From Saccharothrix sp. S26 (GTDB lineage Bacteria; Actinomycetota; Actinomycetes; Mycobacteriales; Pseudonocardiaceae), in NCBI RefSeq assembly GCF_021390395.1, contig NZ_JAJUWT010000001.1, positions 1-64,000 on the forward strand: a DNA stretch of 64,000 bases, written 5' to 3'. Positions 24,805-34,473 of the stretch are shown in pieces. Each line of letters starts with the position of its first letter. Within the stretch, counting starts at the first letter, position 1. The position numbers were made by a program, and so were the translations under genes. The notes beneath the pieces are model-generated. The model did not search any database. It was not told the origin of the DNA and saw only the letters and a list, made by a program, of their open reading frames with translations.

Positions 24805-25890
24805 GTGACCGAAGGCACCGACACCGTCGTGGACCAGGCACCAACCCCACCGCACGCGCCGCGGCGCGGCCTGACCCGGCGGACGTGGACCCTCGTGGTC
24901 AGCCTCACGGTCGTGCTGGCCCTCGGCCTGCTCGGCGGGTTCGCGCGCGTGCCGTACGTCGCCCTGGGCCCCGGGCCGACCTACGACACGTTGGGCCAGG
25001 TCAACGGGGGTGACGTCGTGTCGGTGGAGGGTCAGGAGACCTTCCCGACCGGCGGTAAGCTCACCATGACCACGGTGTCGCTCACCGACGACGTGTCGCT
25101 GTTCGGCGCGCTCGGCCTGTGGGTCAGCGGCCGGTACGCGCTCGCGCCGCGGGAGGAGTTCTTCCGGCCCGGCGAGTCCGAGCAGCAGGTCCGCGACCAG
25201 AACGTGAAGGCGTTCCAGGACTCGCAGACCAGCGCCGAGGTGGCCGCGCTGCGCTACCTCGGCTACCCCATGAAGGTCGTCGCCGCCGAGATCACCAACG
25301 GCAGCGCGGCGGCCGAGGTGCTGGAGCCCGACGACCGGCTGCTCGAGGTCAACGGCAAGCAGGTGACCAGCGCCGACGACGTGCGCTCGGCGCTGGAGAC
25401 CACCAAGCCGGGCGACCGGGTCCCGCTGACCTTCGAACGCGGGTCCGAGCGCAAGACCGCCACCGTCGCGCTCGGCAGCGCCGAGGGCCGCGAGACGGGC
25501 TTCCTCGGCGTGCTGCCGCTGGACCGCGCGGACGTGCCGTTCGAGATCAAGATCAGCCTGACCGACGTCGGCGGCCCGTCCGCCGGCCTGCTGTTCGCGT
25601 TGTCGATCGTCGACAAGCTGACCCCCGGCGAGCTCAGCGGCGGCCAGTCCGTGGCGGGCACCGGCGAGATCAACGACCGGGGCGAGGTCGGCCGCATCGG
25701 CGGCATCGGGTTCAAGATGGTGGCCGCCCGCGAAGGCGGCGCCACCGTGTTCCTCGTGCCCGCCGGCAACTGCGACGAGGCCGAGCAGCACGCCCCGGAG
25801 GGCATGCGCCTGGTCAAGGTGCAGAAGCTGGACGACGCGGTGCAGTCGCTGGAGTCGCTGAGCAAGGGCGGCGACGCGCCCGGCTGCTAG
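24805..25890 (+). CDS. YlbL-like membrane-anchored PDZ/Lon-type serine protease
   Basis: This 361-aa protein has one N-terminal membrane helix (TLVVSLTVVLALGLLGGFA), a PDZ domain (LEPDDRLLEVNGKQVTSADD), and a C-terminal Lon-type proteolytic domain with catalytic Ser in TDVGGPSAGLLFALS and Lys in GRIGGIGFKMVAAREGG. It should cleave substrates outside the membrane. No ATPase domain is present. GTG start. Its stop overlaps the convergent PPA1309-family gene by 4 bases. Confidence 0.92.
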   Translation: MTEGTDTVVDQAPTPPHAPRRGLTRRTWTLVVSLTVVLALGLLGGFARVPYVALGPGPTYDTLGQVNGGDVVSVEGQETFPTGGKLTMTTVSLTDDVSLFGALGLWVSGRYALAPREEFFRPGESEQQVRDQNVKAFQDSQTSAEVAALRYLGYPMKVVAAEITNGSAAAEVLEPDDRLLEVNGKQVTSADDVRSALETTKPGDRVPLTFERGSERKTATVALGSAEGRETGFLGVLPLDRADVPFEIKISLTDVGGPSAGLLFALSIVDKLTPGELSGGQSVAGTGEINDRGEVGRIGGIGFKMVAAREGGATVFLVPAGNCDEAEQHAPEGMRLVKVQKLDDAVQSLESLSKGGDAPGC

Positions 25891-26429
25891 GGGCGCAGCG
25901 TCTCGAGCAGGGCACGCGTGAGGTTCGGGGCGAGCTCGGGGTGCGCCACGACCTCCTCGGGCACCTCCACGTTGCCCCGCAGCCGCAGCACGCACGCCGC
26001 CGAACCGTCCCGCAGCACCGCCGCCACCAGCCTCGCCTCCCGGCGCTGGGGGTGCTCGGCGGCGAACCTGCGCGCCTGCTCGTCGTCCAGCTCCTGCTCG
26101 GTGAGCTGGGCCTCGGCGTCCGGCGGCAGCACGACGATCTCCTGCGCCAACGCGCACCCGTGCACGACCTCGGGCCACACGATGCCCGCCAGCGCGCGGT
26201 CCAGCTCCTCGTCGGGCAGCGAGTCCTGCGCGATCGGCGTCAACGGCGAGGTGTCGGGGTCGAGCTGCCCGGCCAGCTCCGGCTGCTGCGCCAGCAGCTC
26301 GGCCGTCGGGACCAGCGCGAACAGCTGGGTCGGCTGGTTCCAGCCGCCGGTGGACACGAACTCCTCGACCTCGCGGGCGACCTCGGGCAGCACCACGGGT
26401 GGCGTTTCACTGGCTGACACGTGCGCCAT
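25887..26429 (-). CDS. PPA1309 family protein
   Basis: The protein is 180 aa, soluble and acidic, with TPIAQDSLPDEELDRALAGI, VVHGCALAQEIVVLPP and RREARLVAAVLRDGSAACVL, the last third characteristic of the family. Function unknown. The ATG at 26429 is chosen. It is convergent with the Lon-like protease and divergent from the UPF0182 gene, the usual actinobacterial arrangement. Confidence 0.85.
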   Translation of the reverse strand: MAHVSASETPPVVLPEVAREVEEFVSTGGWNQPTQLFALVPTAELLAQQPELAGQLDPDTSPLTPIAQDSLPDEELDRALAGIVWPEVVHGCALAQEIVVLPPDAEAQLTEQELDDEQARRFAAEHPQRREARLVAAVLRDGSAACVLRLRGNVEVPEEVVAHPELAPNLTRALLETLRP

Positions 26430-26558
26430 GGTCGCACCTGCCCCGGCCGAGTCGACAACCAGATGCGGAAGGCAAGACCGAACGGGGAACCCTGGGCGGC
26501 CTCCGTAGAGTTGGACAGAACGTACGAACGCCACTACCGCGATCCAGGAGCGTGCCCC

Positions 26559-29540
26559 GTGGCCACACGGCCCCCGGTCGGACTGCCCAGGCTGTCCCGT
26601 CGCAGCCGGATTCTGCTCATCGTCGGTGCGGTGGTCCTGGTCGGTCTGATCACCGGCTCAAGGCTGCTCGGCACCTACGTCAACTGGCTCTGGTTCGGCG
26701 AGGTCGGCTTCCGCAGCGTCTACGGCACGGTGCTCGCGACCCGGTTCGGGTTGTTCCTCGCCGTGGGTCTGCTGGTGGGCGGCCTCGTCGCGATCAACCT
26801 CATCCTCGCCTTCCGCACCCGGCCGGTGTTCGTGCCGGTGTCCGGGCCCGACGACCCGGTGGCCCGCTACCGGGCCGTGGTGACCAGGCGGATGAAGCTG
26901 TTCGGCATCGGCCTGCCGGTGCTGGTCGGCCTCATCGCGGGTACCTCGGCCCAGGGCGACTGGCAGGTCGTCCAACTGTTCTTCAACGCCACCTCGTTCG
27001 GCGTGAACGACCCCGAGTTCGGCCACGACATCGGCTTCTACGCCTTCCAGCTCCCGTTCTACACGTGGGTGCTGTCGTGGCTGTTCATCGCCACGGCGGT
27101 GGCGTTCGTCGGCGCGGTGGTGGCGCACTACCTGTTCGGCGGCATCCGGCTGGCGGGCCGCGGCGGCCAGCTGTCCGGGCCCGCGCGCACCCACCTGGCG
27201 ATCGTGGCCGGCGTGTTCATCCTGCTCAAGGCGGTCGCGTACTTCTTCGACCGGTACACGCTGCTGTTCTCCGAGCGCAGCGACAAGTTCAACGGCGCGA
27301 GCTACACCGACCTCAACGCGGTGCTGCCCGCCAAGCTGATCCTGCTGTTCATCGCGGTCTTCTGCGCGATCGCGTTCTTCGCCGGCGCGGTGCTGCGCAA
27401 CCTGCAGCTGCCCGCGATCGCGACCGTGCTGCTGGTGCTGTCCTCGATCCTGGTCGGCGCGGCGTGGCCCGCGGTGCTGGAGCAGTTCTCGGTGCGCCCG
27501 AACGCCATCGAGAAGGAAGCCGAACCCATCGCCCGCAACATCGAGGCGACCCGGCAGGCCTACGGGCTGACCGACGACAAGGTGGAGAGCAAGCCGTACG
27601 CGGGCAAGCAGAACGTCTCGCTGGACGAGCTGAAGAACGACCAGGCCACCGTCGGCAACGTCCGGCTGCTCGACCCGGCCGTCATCTCCAAGACGTTCAC
27701 CCAGTTCCAGCAGCTGCGGCCGTTCTACGCGTTCCCGGAGAAGCTCGACGTCGACCGGTACAAAGTGGACCAGCAGCTCCAGGACTACATCGTCGCGGTC
27801 CGCGAGCTGAACACCGCGGGCATCCCGCAGGGCCAACGCGACTGGATCAACCAGCACCTCATCTACACCCACGGCAACGGCATGGTGTTCGCCGAGGCCA
27901 GCAAGGTGAACTCGCCCGCGGACGAGGGCGGCAACGGCGGCTACCCGGTGTTCGAGGTGGCGCAGGTCGGCCAGGACGGCAAGATCCAGCCCGGCCCGTT
28001 CGGCGTGCAGCAGCCGCGCACCTACTTCGGTGAGCTGGGCGGCCCGGCCGACTACGCCATCGTCGGCGGCCGCGGCGAGGGCGCGCCCGGCGAGTACGAC
28101 ACCGACGGCTCGTCCTACACCTACACCGGCAAGGGCGGCGTCCGCATCGGCGGCCTGTTCAACAAGGTGGTCTTCGCCGCCGCCTACGGCGAGCGGAACA
28201 TCCTGTTCAACTCGGCCATCGGCGACGACTCGCGGATCATCTTCAACCGGCACCCGCGCGACCGCGTCGAGGCCGTGGCGCCGTGGCTGACCGTGGACGG
28301 CGACCCGTACCCGGCGGTGGTCGACGGCCGCATCACGTGGATCGTCGACGGCTACACCACGCTCGACAACTACCCGTACGCGCGCCGCACGGCGCTGGGT
28401 GACGCCACGAACGACTCGCTGCCGGGCGTCGCGCAGCAGCCGGATCGGGAGATCAGCTACATCCGCAACTCGGTCAAGGCCACTGTGGACGCCTACGACG
28501 GCACGGTGACGCTGTACGAGATGGACACCAAGGACCCGGTGCTGAAGGCGTGGATGGGCGTCTTCCCCGGCACGGTGAAGCCCAACAGCGAGATGTCGCA
28601 GTCGCTGAGGGAGCACCTGCGCTACCCCGAGGACCTGTTCAAGGTGCAGCGCGAGATGCTGTCGGAGTACCACGTGGACAACCCGCGTGACTTTTACTCC
28701 GGCGTGTCGTTCTGGTCCGTGCCGTCCGACCCGACCATCGACAACGCCACCACGGTCGAGGCCCAGCAGCAGGGCGTGCAGCAGCAGCGGGACCGGCAGC
28801 CGCCGTTCTACGTGCTGGCGGGCGACCCGACCGGTGACGCGAACAAGGTGAGCTTCCAGCTCACCAGCGCGTTGGTGCGGCTCAACCGCGAGTTCATGGC
28901 GTCGTACGTGACGGTGAGGTCCGACCCGGACAACTACGGCAAGATCAGCGTGCTGACGCTGAACAACGAGGCGAAGGGTCCGCAGCAGATCCAGACCACG
29001 TTCCTGACCAACGGCGAGGTCAGCGGTGAGCTGAACCTGCTCACCCAGCGGCAGACGAAGGTCGTCTACGGCAACCTGCTCACCCTCCCGGTGGGCGGCG
29101 GCCTGCTCTACGTCGAGCCCATCTACATCGAGCGGGCCAGCCAGAACACCCAGTTCCCGCAGCTGTTCAAGGTGCTGGTCAGCTTCGGCGACAAGGTGGG
29201 CTACGCGCCCACGTTGAGCGAGGCGATGGAGGAGGTGCTGTCCGGCTCGTCGGCGCAGGTGCCGCCGCAGGACAACAACGGCCAGCCGCCGTCCTCGACG
29301 CCGTCGACCACGCCGACCGCGCCGAACGACGGGCAGGGCGGCACGGAGCTCCAGCAGGCCGTGCGGGACATCCAGTCGGCCCTGGCGCGGGTGAAGTCGG
29401 CGCAGTCCAGCGGTGACTTCGCCGAGCTCGGCAACGCCTACAAGGCGCTGGACGAGGCGACGAAGAGGTTCGAGACGGCGAGCGCGGGGTCGACCCAGAC
29501 GCCGTCCACGAGCCAGCCGACGCCGACGCCGACCGGCTGA
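26559..29540 (+). CDS. UPF0182 family large membrane protein
   Basis: The 993-aa protein is almost the length of its mycobacterial relatives. The first third has about seven membrane helices, for example SRILLIVGAVVLVGLITGSR, FGLFLAVGLLVGGLVAINLI and LFIAVFCAIAFFAGAV. The remainder is a large extracytoplasmic domain with PGEYDTDGSSYTYTGKGG and RHPRDRVEAVAPWLTVDGDP. It ends in a Thr/Pro-rich tail. The GTG at 26559 has AGGAG 8 bases upstream. Function unknown. Confidence 0.93.
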   Translation: MATRPPVGLPRLSRRSRILLIVGAVVLVGLITGSRLLGTYVNWLWFGEVGFRSVYGTVLATRFGLFLAVGLLVGGLVAINLILAFRTRPVFVPVSGPDDPVARYRAVVTRRMKLFGIGLPVLVGLIAGTSAQGDWQVVQLFFNATSFGVNDPEFGHDIGFYAFQLPFYTWVLSWLFIATAVAFVGAVVAHYLFGGIRLAGRGGQLSGPARTHLAIVAGVFILLKAVAYFFDRYTLLFSERSDKFNGASYTDLNAVLPAKLILLFIAVFCAIAFFAGAVLRNLQLPAIATVLLVLSSILVGAAWPAVLEQFSVRPNAIEKEAEPIARNIEATRQAYGLTDDKVESKPYAGKQNVSLDELKNDQATVGNVRLLDPAVISKTFTQFQQLRPFYAFPEKLDVDRYKVDQQLQDYIVAVRELNTAGIPQGQRDWINQHLIYTHGNGMVFAEASKVNSPADEGGNGGYPVFEVAQVGQDGKIQPGPFGVQQPRTYFGELGGPADYAIVGGRGEGAPGEYDTDGSSYTYTGKGGVRIGGLFNKVVFAAAYGERNILFNSAIGDDSRIIFNRHPRDRVEAVAPWLTVDGDPYPAVVDGRITWIVDGYTTLDNYPYARRTALGDATNDSLPGVAQQPDREISYIRNSVKATVDAYDGTVTLYEMDTKDPVLKAWMGVFPGTVKPNSEMSQSLREHLRYPEDLFKVQREMLSEYHVDNPRDFYSGVSFWSVPSDPTIDNATTVEAQQQGVQQQRDRQPPFYVLAGDPTGDANKVSFQLTSALVRLNREFMASYVTVRSDPDNYGKISVLTLNNEAKGPQQIQTTFLTNGEVSGELNLLTQRQTKVVYGNLLTLPVGGGLLYVEPIYIERASQNTQFPQLFKVLVSFGDKVGYAPTLSEAMEEVLSGSSAQVPPQDNNGQPPSSTPSTTPTAPNDGQGGTELQQAVRDIQSALARVKSAQSSGDFAELGNAYKALDEATKRFETASAGSTQTPSTSQPTPTPTG

Positions 29541-29557
29541 CCTGCACTGACATCGCG

Positions 29558-29595
29558 ATCGGGTGGCCCTGGACACGTTCCGGGCCACCCGATTT
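29558..29595 (+). terminator. Intrinsic terminator after the UPF0182 gene
   Basis: Exact arms ATCGGGTGGCCC and GGGCCACCCGAT flank a 12-base loop and are followed by a short T run. It separates the UPF0182 gene from the tRNA promoter. Confidence 0.85.
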
Positions 29596-29634
29596 GCGTT
29601 CCGGTTAACCAGGGGCGTACAGTTCTAAATGCAG

Positions 29635-29711
29635 CGCGGGGTGGAGCAGCTCGGTAGCTCGCTGGGCTCATAACCCAGAGGTCGCAGGTTCAAATCCTGT
29701 CCCCGCTACCA
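29635..29711 (+). tRNA. tRNA-fMet (CAT), copy 1, with encoded CCA
   Basis: This 77-base cloverleaf has anticodon CAT in CTGGGCTCATAACCCAG. The three consecutive G-C pairs of the anticodon stem and the unpaired 1:72 position (C opposite T) mark the initiator tRNA. The discriminator A is followed by a genomic CCA. A promoter TTGCGT(18)TACAGT lies at 29594-29623, and a 16-bp hairpin follows. Confidence 0.93.
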
Positions 29712-29713
29712 CT

Positions 29714-29749
29714 GAATGGCCCCCGGAGTTTCGACTCCGGGGGCCATTC
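29714..29749 (+). terminator. Terminator after tRNA-fMet copy 1
   Basis: Exact arms GAATGGCCCCCGGAGT and ACTCCGGGGGCCATTC flank a TTCG tetraloop, 3 bases after the tRNA. Confidence 0.9.
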
Positions 29750-29857
29750 GCGTGTCGCGTGGTCAACGGTGTGCGCAGCCGGTCCGACGTGCTGCGATGC
29801 CCGTTGGGGGACCCCGGTGAAAAGTGGTTTTCGGAGCGTGTATAGTTGTTCTTGCAG

Positions 29858-29931
29858 CGCGGGGTGGAGCAGCTCGGTAGCTCGCTGGGCTCATAACCCA
29901 GAGGTCGCAGGTTCAAATCCTGTCCCCGCTA
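29858..29931 (+). tRNA. tRNA-fMet (CAT), copy 2, without encoded CCA
   Basis: The 74-base body is identical to copy 1, but the discriminator A is followed by CTA, so CCA must be added after transcription. It has its own -10-like TATAGT at 29841-29846 and its own hairpin terminator, so the two copies are separate transcription units about 220 bases apart. Confidence 0.93.
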
Positions 29932-29937
29932 CTACGC

Positions 29938-29971
29938 GAAAGGCCCCCGGGAAACATCCCGGGGGCCTTTC
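29938..29971 (+). terminator. Terminator after tRNA-fMet copy 2
   Basis: Exact arms GAAAGGCCCCCGGGA and TCCCGGGGGCCTTTC flank the 4-base loop AACA. The sequence differs from the copy 1 terminator although the layout is the same. Confidence 0.9.
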
Positions 29972-29983
29972 GCCTGTTCGTGC

Positions 29984-30181
29984 TCAGGTCATGTTCTCGG
30001 CCCAGTACTGGGCGCAGGTGAGGGAGCAGACCCGGCCCTCGCCGCTGACCGTGCGATGCCGGCGGATCTGCTTGCCGCACACCATGCACTCGTCCTTGCC
30101 CGCCTGCTCCGGGATGGTGCCGGACGCCCAGGCGCGGGCGTTGCGGACCACCTTCGTCCCCGTCGTCCATTTGATGCCCAC
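29984..30181 (-). CDS. Small zinc-finger-like protein
   Basis: The protein is 65 aa. The C-terminal half GKDECMVCGKQIRRHRTVSG then RVCSLTCAQYWAEN gives two Cys pairs (CxxC and CxxxC) of a treble-clef-like zinc site, and the N-terminus is basic. GTG at 30181 with GGGAGG 8 bases upstream fixes the start; a longer frame to 30259 lacks family-like sequence. Function unknown. Confidence 0.7.
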   Translation of the reverse strand: MGIKWTTGTKVVRNARAWASGTIPEQAGKDECMVCGKQIRRHRTVSGEGRVCSLTCAQYWAENMT

Positions 30182-30575
30182 AGCTGACCTCCCAGTCGAA
30201 CGAGCACAAGTCGAACGGACACCCGCCGTAATGGTCCCACCACCCGACGTATTTGCCACCTCGAGAGGACGACATCACCGGGTTGTGCTATCGGGCGAGG
30301 GGACCGGTGGGGCGGGTCGGACGCGGCGCGTGACCCCGCGCTGCCGTTCGAGTGAACGCAGAAATGCGGTTTCCCTTGCCCCTCAATGGATTTCCACTTC
30401 GCGTGGACAAGCCGGGTCAAGCGGCCGAACGCGTGGCGTTGATCAGCGGGCGGTTACGCACCGATGCTTTGCGTTGCTCCGCTTGGCCCAACTCCGCTAG
30501 CCCGTGATCAGCCACAGTGGACAGAACGGCTGACCATTGTGGACAGCGGCCGGTGAGCGTGGCACCGTTGGAGGT
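30182..30575. other. Intergenic region with a candidate operator
   Basis: No gene is supported here. Just upstream of the PadR gene the octamer GTGGACAG occurs at 30517-30524 and 30539-30546, a 22-base spacing that puts both on one DNA face. This may be an operator for PadR or another regulator. The rest shows nothing clear apart from presumed divergent promoters. Confidence 0.4.
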
Positions 30576-31076
30576 GTGTCGGACCTGAATGCGACGGCGG
30601 CCGCCCTGCTCGGGCTGCTGCACGACGGACCCAAGACCGGTGGCCAGCTCGTGGCTGAGGCCGGAGAGCGCTTCGGCGCGTTCTTCAGCGTCACCCGGAG
30701 CCAGGTCTACCGCGAGCTGCCCGCGCTGGCGGACGCCGGCCTGCTGCGCCTCGGCAAGCAGGGCCCGCGATCGAGCCAGCAGTACGTGCTGACCGCGGCG
30801 GGCAAGAAGGCGTTCAAGAACTGGCTGCTCTCCGAGCCGGGACCGGACCACCTGCGCAGCCCGCTGATCCTGCGGCTGGTGCACGCGGGCTCGCTGACCG
30901 CCAAACAGCGGCAGGCGCTCGTGGACTCCGCCCGCGCGAGCTACGGCGCCGAGCAGGAGGCCGCCAAGATGGCGGTGAAGACCGCCGAGGACGCCTACGC
31001 CAAGGCGGTCGCCGAGTTCGGCCTGGCCCACGCCAAGGCCGTGCTCAAGCTGCTCGACGCCATCCCCACGGCCTGA
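30576..31076 (+). CDS. PadR family transcriptional regulator
   Basis: This 166-aa protein has the PadR winged HTH: AALLGLLHDGPKTGGQLVAE, SVTRSQVYRELPALADAGLL and GPRSSQQYVLTAAGKKAFKN. The C-terminal helical dimerisation arm follows (LTAKQRQALVDSARASYGAE). GTG at 30576 behind GGAGG; the earlier in-frame start at 30537 lies in the probable operator. Target genes are not evident, and autoregulation is likely. Confidence 0.9.
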   Translation: MSDLNATAAALLGLLHDGPKTGGQLVAEAGERFGAFFSVTRSQVYRELPALADAGLLRLGKQGPRSSQQYVLTAAGKKAFKNWLLSEPGPDHLRSPLILRLVHAGSLTAKQRQALVDSARASYGAEQEAAKMAVKTAEDAYAKAVAEFGLAHAKAVLKLLDAIPTA

Positions 31077-31127
31077 AGCGCGCGCACCGGTCGCACTCCG
31101 CGACCGGTGCCGGCGTAATCTTGGGCC

Positions 31128-32228
31128 GTGAATCCCGACGTCGAAGCAGACATCAAGGACCTCTCCGCCACGCTCGCGAGCATCGAGGCGGTGATGGACC
31201 TCGACGCGCTGCGCGCCCAGGTCGCGGAGCTGGAGCAGGCGGCGGCCCGGCCGGACCTCTGGGACGACCAGGAGGAGGCGCAGAAGGTCACCAGCCAGCT
31301 CTCCCACAAGCAGGGTGAGCTTCGCCGGGTGACGAACCTGCGCGACCGGCTGGAAGACCTGTCGGTGCTCTACGAGCTGGCCGAGGACGAGGGTGACGCG
31401 GGCAGCCTCGCGGAGGCCGACACCGAGCGCGCGAAGCTGCGCGACGAGATCTCCTCGCTGGAGGTCCGCACGCTGCTGTCCGGCGAGTACGACGAGCGCA
31501 ACGCCCTGGTCACGATCCGTGCCGAGGCGGGCGGCGTCGACGCGGCCGACTTCGCCGAGATGCTCCTGCGGATGTACTCGCGGTGGGCCGAGCGGCACGG
31601 CTACGGCATCGACGTGTTCGACACCTCCTACGCCGAGGAGGCGGGCATCAAGTCCGCCACGTTCCGCGTCACGGCCCCCTACGCCTACGGCACGCTGAGC
31701 GTCGAGCAGGGCACGCACCGGCTCGTGCGCATCTCGCCGTTCGACAACCAGGGCCGCAGGCAGACGTCGTTCGCCGGCGTCGAGGTGGTGCCCGTGGTCG
31801 AGCAGACCGACCACGTCGACATCGACGAGAAGGACCTGCGGGTCGACGTCTACCGCTCCTCCGGCCCCGGCGGCCAGGGCGTGAACACGACCGACTCGGC
31901 GGTCCGCCTGACGCACATCCCGACCGGCATCGTCGTCTCCTGCCAGAACGAGCGCTCACAGCTGCAGAACAAGGCCACCGCGATGGCCGTGCTCCAGGCC
32001 AAGCTGCTGGAGCGCCAGCGGCAGGAGGAGCAGGCCAAGATGGACGCGCTCAAGGACACCGGGTCGAGCTGGGGCAACCAGATGCGCTCCTACGTGCTGC
32101 ACCCGTACCAGATGGTCAAGGACCTGCGGACCGAGCACGAGGTCGGCAACCCGTCCGCGGTGCTCGACGGTCAGATCGACGACTTCCTGGAGGCGGGCAT
32201 CCGCTGGCGCAAGCAGCACCAGTCCTGA
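31128..32228 (+). CDS. prfB: Peptide chain release factor 2
   Basis: This 366-aa factor ends translation at UGA and UAA. The codon-recognition SPF tripeptide is at 203-205 ([15 protein letters not shown]), and the catalytic GGQ in [16 protein letters not shown] is near 248-250. No in-frame TGA or programmed frameshift is present, as in other actinobacteria. GTG start at 31128. It heads the conserved order prfB-ftsE-ftsX-smpB. Confidence 0.97.
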   Translation: MNPDVEADIKDLSATLASIEAVMDLDALRAQVAELEQAAARPDLWDDQEEAQKVTSQLSHKQGELRRVTNLRDRLEDLSVLYELAEDEGDAGSLAEADTERAKLRDEISSLEVRTLLSGEYDERNALVTIRAEAGGVDAADFAEMLLRMYSRWAERHGYGIDVFDTSYAEEAGIKSATFRVTAPYAYGTLSVEQGTHRLVRISPFDNQGRRQTSFAGVEVVPVVEQTDHVDIDEKDLRVDVYRSSGPGGQGVNTTDSAVRLTHIPTGIVVSCQNERSQLQNKATAMAVLQAKLLERQRQEEQAKMDALKDTGSSWGNQMRSYVLHPYQMVKDLRTEHEVGNPSAVLDGQIDDFLEAGIRWRKQHQS

Positions 32229-32295
32229 TCGGTCAAGCCCCCATCCGGCGGGCGAGACGAGGGCTTTACCCGGCCCGCGAGTACACTCGCGCCTC

Positions 32296-32985
32296 GTGAT
32301 TCGCCTCGAACACGTGTCCAAGGTCTACAAGAGCTCCGCGCGTCCCGCGCTCGACAACGTCTCCGTCGAGATGGACAAGGGCGAGTTCGTGTTCCTCATC
32401 GGGCCTTCCGGTTCCGGGAAGTCCACGTTCCTGCGGCTGCTGCTGCGGGAGGAAGTGCCCAGCAAGGGCCGCGTGTACGTGTCGAACTTCGACGTGGCCA
32501 AGATGTCCCGGCGCCGGGTCCCCCGCCTGCGCCAGTCCATCGGCTGCGTGTTCCAGGACTTCCGGCTGCTGACCAACAAGACCGTGGCGGAGAACGTCGC
32601 GTTCGCGCTCGAGGTGATCGGCAAGCCGCGCAACACCATCGTCAAGGTGGTGCCCGAGGTGCTGCAGCTGGTCGGCCTCGACGGCAAGGCGGACCGGATG
32701 CCGCACGAGCTGTCCGGTGGTGAGCAGCAGCGGGTGGCGATCGCCCGCGCGTTCGTCAACCGGCCGCTGGTGCTGCTGGCCGACGAGCCGACGGGAAACC
32801 TGGACCCCGACACCAGCCAGGACATCATGTTGCTGCTGGAGCGGATCAACCGCACCGGCACGACGGTGCTGATGGCCACCCACGACCACTCCATCGTCGA
32901 CTCCATGCGCCGTCGCGTGGTCGAGCTGGACAACGGCCGCATCATCCGCGACGACGCGCGGGGTGTTTACGGCGTGGGCCGCTGA
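32296..32985 (+). CDS. ftsE: Cell division ATP-binding protein FtsE
   Basis: This 229-aa ABC ATPase works with FtsX at the division site to activate cell-wall hydrolases. Walker A is [11 protein letters not shown] (34-44), followed by the Q-loop [10 protein letters not shown], signature [15 protein letters not shown], Walker [13 protein letters not shown] and the switch His in [14 protein letters not shown] start. ftsX begins 53 bases downstream. Confidence 0.96.
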   Translation: MIRLEHVSKVYKSSARPALDNVSVEMDKGEFVFLIGPSGSGKSTFLRLLLREEVPSKGRVYVSNFDVAKMSRRRVPRLRQSIGCVFQDFRLLTNKTVAENVAFALEVIGKPRNTIVKVVPEVLQLVGLDGKADRMPHELSGGEQQRVAIARAFVNRPLVLLADEPTGNLDPDTSQDIMLLLERINRTGTTVLMATHDHSIVDSMRRRVVELDNGRIIRDDARGVYGVGR

Positions 32986-33038
32986 GCCCGAGACCGCCGG
33001 ACCCCCTCATCCCCCGACCCTGAGGAACGTTCCCCCCG

Positions 33039-33941
33039 ATGCGTACCAGCTTCGTGTTCAGCGAGGTCGTCACCGGCCTGCGCCGGAACGTCACGATGAC
33101 CATCGCGATGATCCTCACGACCGCGATCTCGCTCTTCCTGCTCGGTGTCGGCCTGCTGGTCGTCAACATGGTGGGCAAGATGCAGGACGACTACCTCGGC
33201 AAGCTCGAGGTGGCGGTCATGCTCACCAACGACATCAGCGTCAACGACAAGGACTGCACGCAGCAGCCGTGCTCGAGCCTGCGCAGCCAGCTGGAGACCA
33301 CGTCCGGGGTCGAGACGGTCGTCTACGAGAACCGCGACAAGGGCTACGAGCGGTTCAAGAAGGTCTTCGAGTCGCAGCCCGAGCTGGCGAAGCTGGCCCG
33401 TCCCGAGGCGATCCCGGCGATGTTCCGGGTCAAGCTGGAGGATGCGGAGCGGTCCGACGTGATCGTGCAGGCGTTCACCGGCAAGGCGGGCGTGAAGAAG
33501 GTCGACGACCAGCGCGAGGACCTCGACCGGCTGTTCGGGTTCCTCAACGGCGTGCGTGACGCGGCGCTGGCGCTCGCGCTGCTCCAGGCGTTCGCGGCGT
33601 TGATGTTGATCTCCAACACGATCCAGGTGTCGGCGTTCACCCGGCGCACCGAGGTCGGCATCATGCGGCTCGTCGGCGCGACCCGCTGGTACACCCAGCT
33701 GCCGTTCCTCATCGAGGCGGTGGTCGCGGGCGTCATCGGCGCGGTCGCCTCGATCGGGCTGCTCGTGGTGACGAAGGTCTTCCTGCTCAACCGGGTGCTC
33801 GGCGAGCTGTTCCAGGCGAACATCATCCCGGAGGTGAGCATGGTGGAGATCCTCTTCCTCTCACCCATCCTGGTCGGTGTGGCGATCGCGATCTCGGCGC
33901 TGACCGGCTACGTCACGCTGCGCCTCTACGTGCGCCTGTAG
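33039..33941 (+). CDS. ftsX: Cell division permease-like protein FtsX
   Basis: This 300-aa protein has four membrane helices: one near the N-terminus (ILTTAISLFLLGVGLLVVNM), an extracytoplasmic loop with a Cys pair (KDCTQQPCSSLRSQ), then three helices near the C-terminus, including VVAGVIGAVASIGLLVVTKV and ILFLSPILVGVAIAISALTG. The loop is the hydrolase-contact domain in mycobacteria. It is FtsE's partner in one operon. Confidence 0.95.
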   Translation: MRTSFVFSEVVTGLRRNVTMTIAMILTTAISLFLLGVGLLVVNMVGKMQDDYLGKLEVAVMLTNDISVNDKDCTQQPCSSLRSQLETTSGVETVVYENRDKGYERFKKVFESQPELAKLARPEAIPAMFRVKLEDAERSDVIVQAFTGKAGVKKVDDQREDLDRLFGFLNGVRDAALALALLQAFAALMLISNTIQVSAFTRRTEVGIMRLVGATRWYTQLPFLIEAVVAGVIGAVASIGLLVVTKVFLLNRVLGELFQANIIPEVSMVEILFLSPILVGVAIAISALTGYVTLRLYVRL

Positions 33942-33981
33942 GTTCCGATAACCGCTGGCGCGCTCACGTAAGGTTGCGGTC

Positions 33982-34458
33982 ATGGTCAAGGAACGCGGTC
34001 AGAAGGTGATCGCGTCGAACCGCAAGGCTCGGCACGACTACACCATCCTCGACACCTACGAAGCCGGTGTCGTCCTCGTCGGCACCGAGGTGAAGAGCCT
34101 GCGCATGGGCCGGGCGTCCCTGGTGGACGCCTTCGCCCAGGTGGACGACGGCGAGATCTGGCTGCACGCGCTGCACATCCCCGAGTACGTGGCCGGCACC
34201 TGGACCAACCACGAGGTGCGCCGCAAGCGCAAGCTGCTGCTGCACAAGAGCGAGATCGAGCGGCTGATCGGCAAGACCAAGGAGAGCGGTCTGTCGCTGA
34301 TCCCGCTGTCGATGTACTTCAAGGACGGGTACGTCAAGGTCGAGCTCGCCCTGGCGCGCGGCAAGAAGTCCTACGACAAGCGGCAGGACCTGGCCAAGCG
34401 GGACGCGCAGCGGGAGATCCAGAGGGCGCACGGCCGCGCGCTGAAGGGCCGCTACTGA
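33982..34458 (+). CDS. smpB: SsrA-binding protein SmpB
   Basis: This 158-aa protein binds tmRNA and rescues stalled ribosomes. Features are [40 protein letters not shown] and the basic tail [20 protein letters not shown] that enters the mRNA channel. ATG start. Its RNA partner ssrA lies 2 kb downstream with a two-component pair inserted between. Confidence 0.96.
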   Translation: MVKERGQKVIASNRKARHDYTILDTYEAGVVLVGTEVKSLRMGRASLVDAFAQVDDGEIWLHALHIPEYVAGTWTNHEVRRKRKLLLHKSEIERLIGKTKESGLSLIPLSMYFKDGYVKVELALARGKKSYDKRQDLAKRDAQREIQRAHGRALKGRY

Positions 34459-34473
34459 CCGGGCGGCCCGGGA

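Noticed and set aside
26658-29588. 976-aa open frame on the minus strand
   Set aside because: It is antisense to the UPF0182 gene, monotonous Arg/Val/His composition, with no motif.
31128-31300. Programmed frameshift in prfB
   Set aside because: The reading frame is continuous from the GTG through the GGQ motif, with no internal TGA.
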